64,000 bases of DNA from Daphnia pulex. Taxonomy: Eukaryota > Arthropoda > Branchiopoda > Diplostraca > Daphniidae. The notes under the pieces are model-generated. The model was not told the origin of the DNA. It worked only from the letters and a program-made list of their open reading frames with translations, and ran no database searches. This document shows positions 1 through 10,769 of the stretch, in pieces. How positions within the stretch are numbered: position 1 is the first letter of the stretch; the number at the start of each line of letters is the position of its first letter. Position numbers and translations under genes: made by a program. Where the stretch lies: NCBI RefSeq assembly GCF_021134715.1, contig NC_060026.1, positions 310,001 to 374,000 of the forward strand, in the 5' to 3' direction.

Positions 1-462
1 TTGAAGTGGCAATTAATAAAATTACAAAAGGTAGCTTGATTTAAAGTAACTAATCACAGCAGTCAAAGAATTTTTCCCGGGGCGAGACGAAAATAACAAC
101 AACACACTCCACTTGCTTGTGTCTAAGTAATTCAAGCAAAGACAATGACTTTACGAGTGTTTCTAATCGTGGATAGTACTTTAGAGTCACCGAGTGCAGT
201 AAATATCGAATCTGCACTAAGAAAAATAAAAAAAAGGCAAAAGAAATGTTAGAGGAATAAACTAACTTCTAGCACCCCAATTCTAAAAAATAACGTCATC
301 AATAAACGCGAATAAATAAGATGGAATCTCTTACTTTAATAACTTGGTTGTTGCATTGAGGTACAATAGCGCGTCCAGGCTGGTGAAATAAAAAAGAGCA
401 CATGTAAGTTAACAAACCACTTGAACTTTTGACCATTTGAAGCTTTGAATATAAATACTTAC

Positions 463-721
463 ATTGATTTTAGGGGAATTTGACGACTGATGAACATCAG
501 ATGGACGGATAACATTTGGAAAATGGGAGATGTTGTTATTCGCTGATTTCCTGGATGCATGGAACGATTGAAAAACTGCAAAAATTAACAAAATAATTTT
601 TCCGTCATTGCTGTTTGTTAAAACAACCTTACCTGATTATTCCTCTCTGTTGGTGCATCTTGCATTTGATCATTGTGTCCTGGATTGGCCATGTCAACTT
701 TCTGCTTTACTCGTAATGTCA
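463..721 (-). CDS. two exon-like segments, start of an unrecognised minus-strand gene
   Basis: On the minus strand, 721-633 is bounded by a good acceptor (TTACAG) and a good donor (CAG|GTAAGG). It contains an ATG at 692 followed by 20 open codons beginning MANPGHNDQ and ending in phase 0. The next segment, 575-463, has acceptor TTTTGCAG and donor AAT|GTAAGT. It is open in two frames, so the reading frame across the junction is uncertain. The encoded peptides are hydrophilic and low in complexity, and I do not recognise a family. It could be the N-terminus of a gene running off the left edge of the window, or a spliced non-coding transcript. Confidence 0.25.
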
Positions 722-791
722 CTGTAACGTAAAATTAGTCGAATCAACACGCGAATAAAGCGAATAAATATACGGGACATACGAATTGAAT

Positions 792-1359
792 TCAAGCAGG
801 AGTTGAGTCTAGTGTTGGCAGTGTCTCTTGAACATTTACTGATTGCAACCCCTTTTCTACGACCTCCATTTTATCAGATTTTGCTGTTGCCTTGCTTGCT
901 GTTTTAGCGGGATGAGAAATAGAAATGAATTTCTCGAATTTCTGAAAGAGAAGTTTTTGCTTTTGAAAGATAGCTTTAGTTTTAGGTACCTGGTTTTTCC
1001 TGCAAGAAATCAGTCGAACTTGTGTCCAAGTCCATGGACTGCAAGTAAAATGTCTTAGCTATTCCAAGGTTGTTGGAATTACAATTTACAATACAAAGTT
1101 CATCATGTTGGCAATTTTACTATGGAAAGTAGTTGTGGGGACCCACAGCTTTACGCTTCTCGAATGATCCCTGTTCAGAAAAAACATAAACCAAAACAAA
1201 GAAAATCATAATAAAATAAAATTACAGTACCTCAGCAACTTGAGCCTTAAAGCCTTCAGTTTCACTACCTGGTTATTCTTGCCTTTGCAAAGAAGACTGG
1301 TTTTCCTTCATGAGCAAAATTCTGGGTTCCTGCTTGTTCATTACTTAAAATTTGTGCAC
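792..1359 (-). other. exon-like segments of an unrecognised minus-strand gene, possibly decayed
   Basis: Two minus-strand segments look like coding exons. Segment 1359-1269 has acceptor CGACAG and donor CAG|GTAGTG. It is open for about 30 codons with a balanced composition (contains QAGTQNFAHEGKPVFFAKA). Segment 941-792 has acceptor CTTTCAG. It runs 49 open codons (starts KFEKFISISHPAKTASKATA) to a TGA at 792-794. A short downstream stretch near 1230-1265 reads naturally in a frame one base off the preceding exon, which suggests a frameshift or a mis-called boundary. I see no recognisable domain. The pieces may be the 3' end of one gene or a pseudogene. Confidence 0.2.
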
Positions 1360-2955
1360 CTGTCGTGAAAAAACAATACTACTAGCTGGTTATAAATGTA
1401 TAATCTTGAATTGTTTGTCAATATACTTTTTTTTCTTCACAGCTGTCGAGGCCTTTGACTCAAGAGAGCCAAATCAGCAGTCTGCATTTCAATAGATAGA
1501 AAATGCCATTTGTGAATGCCAAATATGAAGCTTAAACTGCAAATGGAGTAAGAGGATTCAAAGTTCGAGCATAACTGGAAAGTCATCTTCTGTCTTGAGC
1601 AAAGTGAACTCTTTATGCAGTAAATCAAAACAACCTGCAATGCATGGTAAATAAAGACACATTAGACAAATTCACCAATTGAGATAGTAAGGTTTCTTCT
1701 TACATAGGTGGCTAACAGAGGCATGACAGAAGAACACAAGTTTTCAGATTCAGTTGCAATGTCCACATTTGGTTTTTCTTACGTAGACGTGAATTGTTAA
1801 TTGGAGTAGCAATCAAAATTATTTCAATTTTCTATCTGAGATTCACAACTACTAACTGCTGTGCTCAAACCATTTCTTCTCTCAAATTCACAGTTAAGTT
1901 CACACACAGCTGATAATCCAAGATTTCCTATTGGACGACGCAAATGGCGCCCCATCACATGACGAAAAAATAAATGGATTCGTTGATTTTAAGTTTTTAA
2001 CCCTTTCAGTCACGTTATAATCAATATTTCTTCAATATAAAAAAAAAAACATTCGATACTTTCTACACCACAATATTGTTTTTCGCAAAAAAAGAAAAAC
2101 CATAACGATGTGAAAATAGAAAAAAAAATTTAAACCTTGAACGCTAGGTGGCGTCAAGCTTGATGAATTGAGGAAACTTTTTAATTGAACTGAAAACTAA
2201 ATTTAAATGAATAAACTGAATTGAGAAAAAACCGCGAGGATGAGAAATAGAGCAAGCAATGTATTTCCATAAACCCTCACGCATCGAGTGGTTAATGAGC
2301 ACCAACAGCTCATAAGCACCGTATTATCCCATTAAAATTAAAGAAAAGCCTTCCACTTTGAATTTTACCTCACCCTCTCTTCGTTTCGTCTAAATGACCC
2401 ATTCAATGAGCCCCCTCGAGAGACTGAGGAGAAGAAGAAAATGTTGCCAGTCACTCGTCCATCTGTTGCGATTCCCTCCTTACGAACAAGCGGCACTCTT
2501 ATTGGCTTCCGTTTCATTTTTGATCTGTACTATGGAAAAAGAAAAATAATTGATTGATGCATAGATAGTCTAACCACACCACACCTAGCCCAGCCTACAT
2601 AATAGATAACACACACGTCTTTAGGGTGTGTAGGGTATGCAGTCGTTTCAAACCACGCCTCATTTTACACCACACAAACAGAAACAAGCAAAGCAAAGCC
2701 GCCATAGTCTTGCGCTTTCCGTGTCTACGAGATTCAGACCGAGCACATCTTTCACGGTTCTCTATTCAAGCAAATTAAGGGTTTAAATTTCAATCGTAGA
2801 ATCAAAGACAACTTGACATCCGCAAATTCAACTGGCGCATGGCAAAAGAACCGAAACTCAATCGAAATGACTGGCAACGCGACTACTTCCGGATGAGGAA
2901 ATTCAAAATCGTTCCAACACATGCAGGGGAAAATCATAAAGTAAATTGCACATAC
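1360..2955. other. no supportable gene
   Basis: This is AT-rich sequence with several acceptor-like motifs (for example near 1560 and 1636 on the minus strand) and short open stretches. Nothing here could be tied into a reading frame with confidence. No repeats beyond short A-runs were seen. Confidence 0.4.
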
Positions 2956-3485
2956 CAGTATAGTATGATAATGCACTGCTGGTGTCTCTGCATTCGAATT
3001 CGACGGTTTGTCGGTCACTCCAAATGATTAGGGAATACGGCTGTTCTGTCCATTGGCCGTCGACATCGCCATTCACGCACCCAGGTAAAACACCACCGAA
3101 CTGAAAATGGGATAGAAATAAAATATCTGATTTAATGAAGTAGTTGGGCTAATTTAAAACCTATGAACTTTCTGCTCAAAGTAAACAAGGCCACAAACCC
3201 CAAGAAAAATGACCGAAATTAAATCTTGCTCCACAGCGAAATGCAACCACCAACCATTCAGACGGACTCAACGAGTACCACATTCTATTACACGATGACG
3301 ACAAGTCGCATTTTCTACAACACATTTGAACCGATTTGAACTTGATAAAAGAGCACTGACATCGCCACAATTGGCACTAGATTGTCATGATCTCTTCCGG
3401 GATCGTCTGAATTTCGGCTGGCTACGTTCACTTGTTCAAGAGAGTTGAATGGTTGCGTCCAGGTCGCCCAAATGCAACGAGTAAA
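2956..3485 (-). CDS. two minus-strand coding-like exons of a cysteine-containing family
   Basis: Segment 3485-3315 (acceptor CCTTCAG) is open for 56 codons (starts FTRCIWATWTQPF) and ends at TAG 3315-3317. Segment 3100-2956 is bounded by acceptor TTTTCAG and donor CTG|GTATGTGC. It is open for 48 codons and contains GCVNGDVDGQWTE and, near its end, VEFECRD. The second segment has a clear relative at 14542-14700 (GCVNGRVDGQN, then KFQCKDG), so it is probably a true protein-coding exon family and not chance. I do not recognise the family. How the two segments connect is unclear, because the upstream one ends in a stop. Confidence 0.3.
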
Positions 3486-4860
3486 CTGAAGGGTGAAGGA
3501 AGAGGTTTAAAAAAGAATGGATAAAATATGCGGACGAGCCAGGCCTCGATTGAATCGAAAGATGATTCGATTGCAATTGAACCTCATTCAATCAGCTACA
3601 ATAAGCTGTTCACCTACAAAATAAATAGAAAACATCAGTCACGAACAACACAGAAGAAAGCAAAATTTTCAGCATTAACAACTGAATCTATGATCATTCA
3701 TTCAAGATGATGCACTTGTTTTTAATCGACTGACTGCAACCCTCAAGTCAGACCACTTGACCAGCCAAAGCCGCTATACTATACATGTAGTATAGTTTGT
3801 GTTGGATGACAGTGTAAAAAGTTGTAATGAATGTTCAAGTCAACTGTGCACAACTGTTTGATAGATTACTTCAATACTGAACAGATCAAGTACACACCAC
3901 GGAAGGGAGTAACCAAACTGTGAGACTGCAAGTATGCAAAGCTTTCCTTTTGTAATTAGACAGCCAGCATCATAATCAACACCTGTTCGGATGGGAAAAA
4001 GAAAAGACATTAATAGACATAAATAGTCGGAAGACGGATGAAAAAATGCCAGCATGACTATAGTGGTCACATCATACTCCAGCATAGATCAAAAAGATAA
4101 AACCAAAGGTGACAACACCTGATTTGGACCGATTGATTCTTTCTCCTTCATTTAGGGCCTTCTTTTCCTAAAACTAGTTTCATCACAGAGTCAATTTAAA
4201 CTGCAGCACCAACACTTTTGCAGATAAAGTTGGGTGTGGACCGTGGAGACACTTGACGTTGACAGTCAGACATTTTGTTTTCGACTAGGCGCTACTGCCA
4301 GATAAATGTTTTCAACTTGCAAACGGCCGACTATTTTTAAAAAGAGTTACTCGAAAAGAGGAATTTAGAAAGAAGATGATCACGAGTGACGAACAAACTA
4401 GTTTGGTGGTTGAGGAAGAGAAAGAGAAGAAAAGACAAAATTAGGCAATGTGCCAATTGGCTAGTCGAAATAAACGGCCACCAAAGTGGCTGTCACGAAC
4501 ATGCCGAAAAATAATTAAAAACAACACCTGCAATCGGTTTCAGCTGGATTTCAGCGGAGAGATGTGCAATTCTTTAGTTTTTTTTTGTTTCGTCTCAATC
4601 CAGCCCATTTATTAATGATCCCGACAGACGATTTAAAGCCCAGCTGACGAGCTCTGACTGTTTTGCGTTTGCCTCTGTCGAGTCGCCGGGAAAACAAAAA
4701 ATAAAAGCAATAATAAGCAATGCAAGATGAATAGAAAAAAAACGTTTAAACGGAGGCGTCAAAGCTCTAATAAGGCTCTTATATGTAGTTAAATTACTAT
4801 TACCGATTACGGCCGCTGTGCGACGATGGCGTCGATCAAAAATGATCAAAAATCGGATCG
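3486..4860. other. no supportable gene
   Basis: No convincing coding exon was found on either strand. The last ~40 bases (from about 4823) share a diverged motif (GATGGCGTCGAT) with the bases just before the second copy of the large duplication, at about 21984. Weak homology therefore extends slightly left of the sharp block edge. Confidence 0.4.
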
Positions 4861-5043
4861 ACCAATGGGAAGGCGCGGATAGTCCGATCGCCAGCGTGAG
4901 ACTTGATTAACTCGTTTAATACAATGTTAAACATAATCAATCTCGTTGAAATTGATTGAAATAGATGGGTTAAAATGTGGTGACGCCATTCAATCATTGT
5001 TGAAAGGTTTTCCTCCAACGGGAAAATTTCTACATCGAATAAA

Positions 5044-5169
5044 ATGGTCCGTTTGGCACTTGCTGCTAAAAGAAACGGGTCGCTAGTTGATATAAGCAGC
5101 ACCAATCATCGCAACATGTATTCTGACTTTAGCGATCAATTTGCAAAAGTAAGAAAATGGGAAAAGTAA
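5044..5169 (+). CDS. 41-codon ORF overlapping the start of the 356-codon gene
   Basis: A small ORF begins at ATG 5044 and ends at TAA 5167-5169. It overlaps the start codon of the downstream gene (5157) by 13 bases in another frame. The reading frame is open further upstream without an ATG. Another frame of the same stretch is also open from about 4937 to 5085. Termination of one ORF just after the next ATG resembles coupled ORFs in compact (often viral) genomes, but chance is a fair alternative. The identical arrangement is in copy 2 (22192-22317). Confidence 0.2.
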   Translation: MVRLALAAKRNGSLVDISSTNHRNMYSDFSDQFAKVRKWEK

Positions 5170-6227
5170 AGAAGCAAGTTCCAGTGAGCAACGCCCAGCC
5201 GGCGCCTCAGAAAAATGGTGGAGTGACCAAAGCAAAACAGACTGTTCGAAATAAAGGACTTGTCAATTCACGATCCATAATTCCTATACAACGACCCAGA
5301 CTAACCATCCAACAACGTTTACTGGCGGCGATACAGTTATTCCCCTATTCCCCCCTGGCGGGACCAGCCAAGATACAGAATCTGAAAACTGCCTATATTC
5401 AGCTTCACCTACTGAACCTCTCGCTATTAGGTATGCATCAGTTTGTGTGCGCTAAGGGGAAAGGGAAAGGAAGTGCAACAGACCAAGATGTTGACATGCA
5501 GGTGGTATTAAGAGTGATCAAGTTAGAAAACACCGCTGATCCTCTTGGATTCTTGTCCGTTCCCATGTCCGTCAGCGACGTCGACAAAGTCATCTCCGTC
5601 CGGAATAAGACGGCCCATCTGAATCTCAACGAAATCGACCAGACTTGGCAGACGGACCTGCCCGCCTTGGTACTCATCAACAGAAGCGTCAATCAACCGG
5701 TCATCGCCCAACAGATCAAAGATATCGTCGATCAAATGAAATCGGGCAATTTCGACGGCCTGGTCAAATTTTCCTTCGTTTTCGCTCCTGGATTCAGCCA
5801 TGCCAAGGCATTCGGCCTCTCAATGATTGTGTACGGCGTCTTCCTCCGATTCTTTGCCGAACCAGTGTCAACTTTCCTTGGGTCCAAATTGAATCTACGA
5901 AAAATCACGGTAGATTTATACGCAAACCTAAACTACCTTATCTACCAAATCAACAGCAACCAGGATTACATCAGCCCTGGGGGCGCCTCTAGAAGCGATG
6001 CCCAGGTCTTCCAGACAGGATTTGATTGTAGGAACGATAACGCCCACGGGGCCTACACGCGTGCGTCTACCGATTATAAGCTCCAGCTAGATGCCGTCGT
6101 TGCCATTTTGCAGCTCATCAACAGTCCGGCAGAAGCAATCGAGGTACAAGCAATTGTCGACCGTCTAGTGAAAATGGAGGCGCAAGGCGCAACGGTGACT
6201 CAAGAGGACTTCAAATTCTTTGAGTAA
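5157..6227 (+). CDS. 356-aa protein with two HEPN-like R-N-x3-H motifs (copy 1)
   Basis: This single uninterrupted frame begins ATGGGAAAAGTA and ends GAGTAA. Residues 1-45 are basic and disordered-looking (MGKVKKQ...). Residues 46-100 and 185-265 are rich in hydrophobic helix-like segments. Two motifs of the form R-N-x-x-A-H occur: R149-H154 (RNKTAH, followed ten residues later by a Trp) and R292-H297 (RNDNAHG, followed by a helix-like run). They are 143 residues apart. R-x4-H at the start of a helix is the catalytic signature of HEPN ribonuclease domains, so a twin-HEPN protein is one reading. The absence of introns, the basic N-terminus, the overlapping upstream ORF and the GC-rich structured 3' flank fit an endogenised RNA-virus structural or nucleocapsid protein equally well. 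I do not recognise a named family. The open frame is maintained in both copies. Confidence 0.75.
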   Translation: MGKVKKQVPVSNAQPAPQKNGGVTKAKQTVRNKGLVNSRSIIPIQRPRLTIQQRLLAAIQLFPYSPLAGPAKIQNLKTAYIQLHLLNLSLLGMHQFVCAKGKGKGSATDQDVDMQVVLRVIKLENTADPLGFLSVPMSVSDVDKVISVRNKTAHLNLNEIDQTWQTDLPALVLINRSVNQPVIAQQIKDIVDQMKSGNFDGLVKFSFVFAPGFSHAKAFGLSMIVYGVFLRFFAEPVSTFLGSKLNLRKITVDLYANLNYLIYQINSNQDYISPGGASRSDAQVFQTGFDCRNDNAHGAYTRASTDYKLQLDAVVAILQLINSPAEAIEVQAIVDRLVKMEAQGATVTQEDFKFFE

Positions 6228-6760
6228 AGAAGATGACGGCGTGCGCCAATAGAAATTCTATTTTGGTGAAAGGAGAGTGTCCCTGGCTTGGTTGGAGATG
6301 GTTATAATCCGACCAGCCGGGGGCTCGCCTGTTGCCAAAGTAGAATTTGCTATGAAACCGAACGAGACACCAACACCGAAAATATGGACATATACTTTAG
6401 AGGTTGATTAGTCTGAGCGGGGATAGTGGTTTAAACGGACGATGGTTATGAGTCCGCGATCACGACCCGTCTCCAATTCCCTCAAGTACCCAAAACTGAT
6501 GAGCGACGATGTAGCTGGAAAGCGAAGAGTGAAGCAGTAGCTTCTCCAGCAGTTACCGAAGAGAGACGACCCATCACGCAGCTGCGCCCGGATTCGACAG
6601 AGCGTCATGGATGAGAAGATGGACATACCACCAGTCCATCTTCGAACAGGAACTAACTTCCGCCTGGGGTCTACGGACCCAAAAACCTAGGAGCACGGGC
6701 AGGGCCTCGGGGGGCAGATCCCCGGGTGCGCTCAACCGTGAACTGTCGAATTCCAAAAAT
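6228..6760 (+). other. GC-rich structured 3' flank of the 356-codon gene
   Basis: The ~530 bases after the stop are noticeably richer in G+C than the surroundings and contain complementary segments. AAATTCTATTTTGG (about 6250-6264) can pair with CCAAAGTAGAATTT (about 6338-6351). The stretch GGGGCAGATCCCC near 6712-6724 is self-complementary. No coding capacity is convincing. It could be a structured 3' UTR, or the 3' untranslated part of an integrated viral RNA. The copy is at 23376-23908. Confidence 0.3.
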
Positions 6761-7036
6761 GATTTCTTCACTTCCACCGACTTGCACTCTCAACGACATC
6801 GGTAACGTCGAATCAACTATTTCTCACCCATCTACATCAAATGAAAATGAAAATCATCCGCAAATCGATTCAATATTTTCGCTTCGTCACAAACTCAAGT
6901 TCGCCACGATGCCTGCACTACAATAGGCCTACTGGTTATTTAAGCAGCCGTGTCGTCGTCATCAGCACCATGAAAGAAAATCAATCGAGAGCCGAAATCG
7001 CTTTCCGTCGTCAACGACTTGATCATCACGAGAAAA

Positions 7037-7168
7037 ATGAAGAGATATTCGGTTCGATTCACAATCGACGGTCGCCCTGTGACACACAACAGCCCTCAGA
7101 AAAGCAGTGTCAAACAAAAACCCAAAAAGGGGAAAAAACGAGGCAAGAAACAAAAAGCTCATCGGTAA
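7037..7168 (+). CDS. 43-aa lysine-rich small ORF
   Basis: ATG 7037 sits in a good context (AAAA before it) and opens a 43-codon frame beginning MKRYSVRFTIDGRPVTH. It ends in a Lys/Arg/Gly run (KPKKGKKRGKKQKAHR). The stop TAA lies inside a GTAAAT that also looks like a splice donor, and an acceptor TTTCAG followed by AATAAA lies near 7205-7216. The ORF could therefore be spliced close to its end. Another frame is open over the same bases (6961-7236). The basic tail suggests nucleic-acid or nucleolar association, but this is speculative. An identical copy is at 24185-24316. Confidence 0.2.
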   Translation: MKRYSVRFTIDGRPVTHNSPQKSSVKQKPKKGKKRGKKQKAHR

Positions 7169-7239
7169 ATTGTGTTGACCTACATTATAGTATTTGTGTT
7201 GACTCTTTCAGAATAAAAAGATGTTACGTATTATGAGAT

Positions 7240-8819
7240 TTCTTTATTTGTGCTACGAAACTACGCGGTAATCTGTTTTGAAATTTAAACAATTCAAGAC
7301 AGATGCTTCTGCGATCTGCCAACTTTATTTCTAATTGCTTTTCACTCACTTCCAAACGGCGCACTCAAGTTTTAATTGTTTTCCTTAACTCACGAATCAA
7401 GAGCACATAAACGTTTCCCATAAAATCAAGCCATTGAAATAAAAGAGGCAACTCGTTAAAAAACAAAACCAAATTGTTGTAACCAAAAGCATCGTTGTGA
7501 GGAAAATTCGACACAACAAAACTTTAAATTAAACTGTTCATGAAATCAAGTTAAAAAAAAAACCCACCAAACTGCTCTTCTGACTTTCAAGAAAAACACA
7601 ATTCGGAAAACTAGAACTGATTCACCTCGCCTACTACAACGACCATTGTGGTAATTATAGGCACAATCAAATGAAAAATTACCATCATCAGACACTTTCT
7701 CTTTTTCTTTCAAAAATAACTGCTTCCAAATAACTATCCCGATTCAAAACAAAAACATAGCGAGTGTCGCAGTAGAACGAAATAGTGACGTAGTGAAGAC
7801 GAACCAAAAGTATCAACCGAGTGCTTTCATAACTGCCATGATGACCAACTACCAAATAGCTATTGAAAAACCAAGGAATCGGGAATTTCATTATTTGGAA
7901 ACATTTAAGAGTAGAGAGACCTCGGTCAAGTCACGGCAGAGAGTCAAAGAGACGGATGATGCAAAAAGCCTAGCCTAGACCAACAAATTGGATATGCTGC
8001 ACTCTGTCACGGTAAAACGTACCAGAAATTGTACATTCCAAATACAAATTGCCAAATCCCAATGCCAAATAATGACAGCAGAACGTTTAAAGAAAAACGC
8101 AAGGGCGGAATAGAAAAAGGCGAATGTGATGAAAAACTAACCTGCAAATGAAATGATTGCGTCACCCGTGTTGAAGATGCAAATTGGAGAAACCAACGTG
8201 AGGTTTTTCTAGAGCGAGTCGAACATCAAATTGAGAGCGAATGAGGATAATCCGGATCCTGAATGTACGAGCACCAATCGACCTTGATGGGAGGCACCCA
8301 GGAACCACGTTGATTATTGGCTTATTGCCAATGGACTGCACCTGGAACGAACAAAAAGCAATATTAAAAATTTAAAACGGTTGCTTGCCACTTTAAGTTC
8401 ATGCACAGTTGATTGAAAGACATATGCATAATGAAAGATGTCTTGGCTGGTCAAAATCATTTTAAATCTACATTCAGAACTATTGATAAGCAAATTAAAC
8501 GTCTATGGAGAGAGCTTAGAAAGAGAGAGAGAGAGAGCTAACCCCAAAAGGGCAAGCCTTAATCTTATTAACCAACACCAGTCAACGACGTTGATAAAGA
8601 GTCAAAAATTAGAACAGAGGGAGGCCATGCCAATTCCATACCACGGGCGGGTTTAAGAAAATAATCTGAGAAACAAATTAAAAAACAAACGTCCGCCTTT
8701 AAAAAGTGCTGAAAGGCTTCGATGGACCCAAAAAGACAGGCGTCAGCAGTAGAGTCGACAACCAGTCGACAATCGGCAATCAAAATGATAAAAACAAAGG
8801 GAAAATAGCAACTGCTGAC
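7240..8819. other. no supportable gene
   Basis: AT-rich sequence. A (GA)n tract lies at about 8519-8537. A minus-strand stretch 8240-8345 with acceptor GTTCCAG is open in two frames but matches nothing I recognise. Confidence 0.35.
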
Positions 8820-9193
8820 CTTTCATCGGAGTTGCATGGCTTCTCGTCGTGGCACTTGACTGGAACAGGTTCAAACTCTCGGTGCCCTTTTCCGGATGAA
8901 ATACGTCCCCGCCTCCTGCATAGCAAAACTGAAAGTAGCAAAAAAGAATCAGCATGAGTCACAGCACTGCACTTGAGTCTACATGCATGCACATTCCAAA
9001 AACATTCATCGATTACTTACGGGCTGTTCAATTGAGCCAGTGAATTTATTTGACTCGTGTGAACTCACTAATGACTCCTGGGCAATTGGTCGATCGCGAA
9101 TAGGGAAAAAGGGCAACTGACCTCATTTAATCGCGTATCTTTCTCGTCGTGGAACCTCACTGACATAAGGTACAAACGGACGGTGCCATTCTA
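8820..9193 (-). pseudogene. pair of related, degenerate minus-strand exons
   Basis: Segments 9193-9122 and 8928-8820 both have acceptor (TGCAG, TTTCAG) and donor (GAG|GTCAGT, AAAG|GTCAGC) consensus, and they are paralogous to each other. Both contain GGCACCG..TTTG..CCT and CCACGACGAGAA followed by the same donor. In the first, the frame reads GTVRLYLMSVRFHDEK. In the second, the first half reads GTESLNLF and the second half CHDEKPCNSDE in a different frame, so one base has been gained or lost. The first also begins with an in-frame TAG. They look like decayed copies of one duplicated exon. The family is not recognised. Copies lie at 25969-26342. Confidence 0.3.
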
Positions 9194-10450
9194 CTGCAAA
9201 ACATGGCGGTCAACCACACCCATTCAGTCAACGCAGTCGATGTTAAGGACACTGCTTGAATGTAGACAATGCTAAAATCTACAAAAAGGTTTCATTCAGT
9301 CCAGTCGTTACATTTTTTGAAGGGTGACTCTTACTTAACCCAAGTACAGCGCCGTGAAATTGGTAAAGGAAGAATTCTTCTTTCCATGGGCGGCGTCCAA
9401 AAACTGCCACTAGACTTCGGTTTCAATCGTGGCAACCAGCCAACATCCAACGGGACAAAGTTGCAGCTCGTCTATTTGTTATTAAAGACCCGTTAAAGTT
9501 CAATCACAATCAACAATTAGAAATAAAATTTCAAAAAACTTGACCTGCAGACCTTCAATCAGGAGTCATGCCAATTTGGCTCACCTGGATGCTTTCTTTA
9601 GGTCCTCCATTTTCCCGATCTAGTTTCTCCTGAGAAAATGTGACCAAAATGATCCAAGACAAGATCAGGCAACAAGATCTCCACAACACCACCACTCCAA
9701 ATCAAAAACATCAGTATGAGGAAGCCTAAATAGATTTGAAATAGATAAATGCCATTATTTGCAGCTTCGTGGAAATGAAATCATCCAACGACACATTAAC
9801 TTGACTTGTTTACGAGAACTGCATTTCCAGTAAATGAAAGGGAGATGCCATTGGCTCATTCATTCTGCACAATTTACTCTTTTGAAAATAAATTTGAATA
9901 AAAGCAAAAACAATATCGAAAAAATTGCCAAGTTGACAAGCAAAGTGATCGCTCGGACCCCCCTCCCCCATTGATGAAAAATCTACTCTAGTCTTACATG
10001 TGGAAACTTTAGAGAAATACACAACTACAGCGTCACTATTTTAAAAATTTAAATGCAGTAAGAAAAAAAAGATACTTGACATTTTTAATATCCACAAAAG
10101 AACACGAACGAGAGTGATCGTACCACCATGTTGAAACTTGAAAGCCACGGCCACGCTTGAAGATAGCAGACGACAGAGGAAATGAGTTTGCATGAGGTAG
10201 TACGAAATTTCTCCACCAGGTGCCTCTGAAAAAGAAAACAAATTTATAAGCGTTTTTTTTTTCAAAAGCGATGATTAGTTTCTTTTAAGTTTGGCTACCG
10301 GAGAAAGCAGTTCCTTCTCCCATGACATGTCCGACACGCGAGAAAAATCTCCAAAGTGGCTGGAGATTGCATTTGTCTACCAATCGGAAACAGCCAAAGG
10401 TTCAGCAGGTCTGGGTGGAGTTCCTGGAAGTTTTCTAACGTTACTGCCGG
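9194..10450. other. no supportable gene
   Basis: Short open stretches only. A minus-strand segment near 10226-10073 has a good acceptor (TTTTTCAG) and is open for about 50 codons, but it could not be connected to neighbouring exons. Confidence 0.35.
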
Positions 10451-10651
10451 CTACTGATGTTGTCGGTCGTTGACTCTCGTTTTTGCGTAGTAGATCGACC
10501 CAATCAGAAGAATCGATTCCGTGGTGGAAAAGAGAAACTGGTGACACTTTCCACAACGGTCGAGAGCCAGAGACGATAACCAGCCTCCGCTATCCGGCGC
10601 TCCTGGCTGTTGAGAGCTGGGAGTGTTGCTGCTTGAGCCAGCGTCATCCAT
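10451..10651 (-). CDS. 66-aa CxxC membrane-segment protein, possibly DMAC1/DUF4536-like (copy 1)
   Basis: The ATG at 10651 opens 66 codons (MDDAGSSSNTPSSQQPG...) ending TAG. After a disordered Ser/Pro/Gly N-terminus (about residues 1-28), residues 29-60 contain DRCGKCHQF followed by a hydrophobic run ending GSIYYAKTR. The order CxxC, hydrophobic helix, Gly-x-Tyr-Tyr-x-(Ala)-(Arg/Lys) resembles the short DUF4536 region of distal-membrane-arm assembly protein DMAC1, a mitochondrial inner-membrane protein. This assignment is tentative. Upstream, an acceptor (TTTCAG|GTGG, exon edge 10675) and a donor (GAG|GTAAAG, exon edge 10770) define a 5' UTR intron of 94 bp. That supports a real transcribed gene. 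An identical copy is at 27600-27800. Confidence 0.45.
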   Translation of the reverse strand: MDDAGSSSNTPSSQQPGAPDSGGWLSSLALDRCGKCHQFLFSTTESILLIGSIYYAKTRVNDRQHQ

Positions 10652-10769
10652 TTAATTGAGCTTCACATTAACCACCTGAAACACATAACCTCTCCACAAA
10701 AGCCTGTCAGAATTATCAGGTGAAAAACTGCTGTTCCAATGTAAAGCGATTAACGTTTCGTTCCTTTAC

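Noticed and set aside
5438..5801. Minus-strand ORFs of 84 and 92 codons inside the 356-codon gene
   Set aside because: They are antisense shadows of the plus-strand gene, repeated identically in copy 2.
6490..6545. Hammerhead-ribozyme-like core (CTGATGAG ... GGAAAG) at about 6497-6527
   Set aside because: The bases before GAAA cannot form a proper stem II (only 3 bp, with a mismatch at the closing pair) and no cleavage-site stems were found.
10041..10265. 74-codon minus-strand ORF with hydrophobic runs
   Set aside because: The ORF start lies in an A/T tract inside what looks like an intron; only the part after the acceptor near 10226 could be an exon, and it could not be linked to others.
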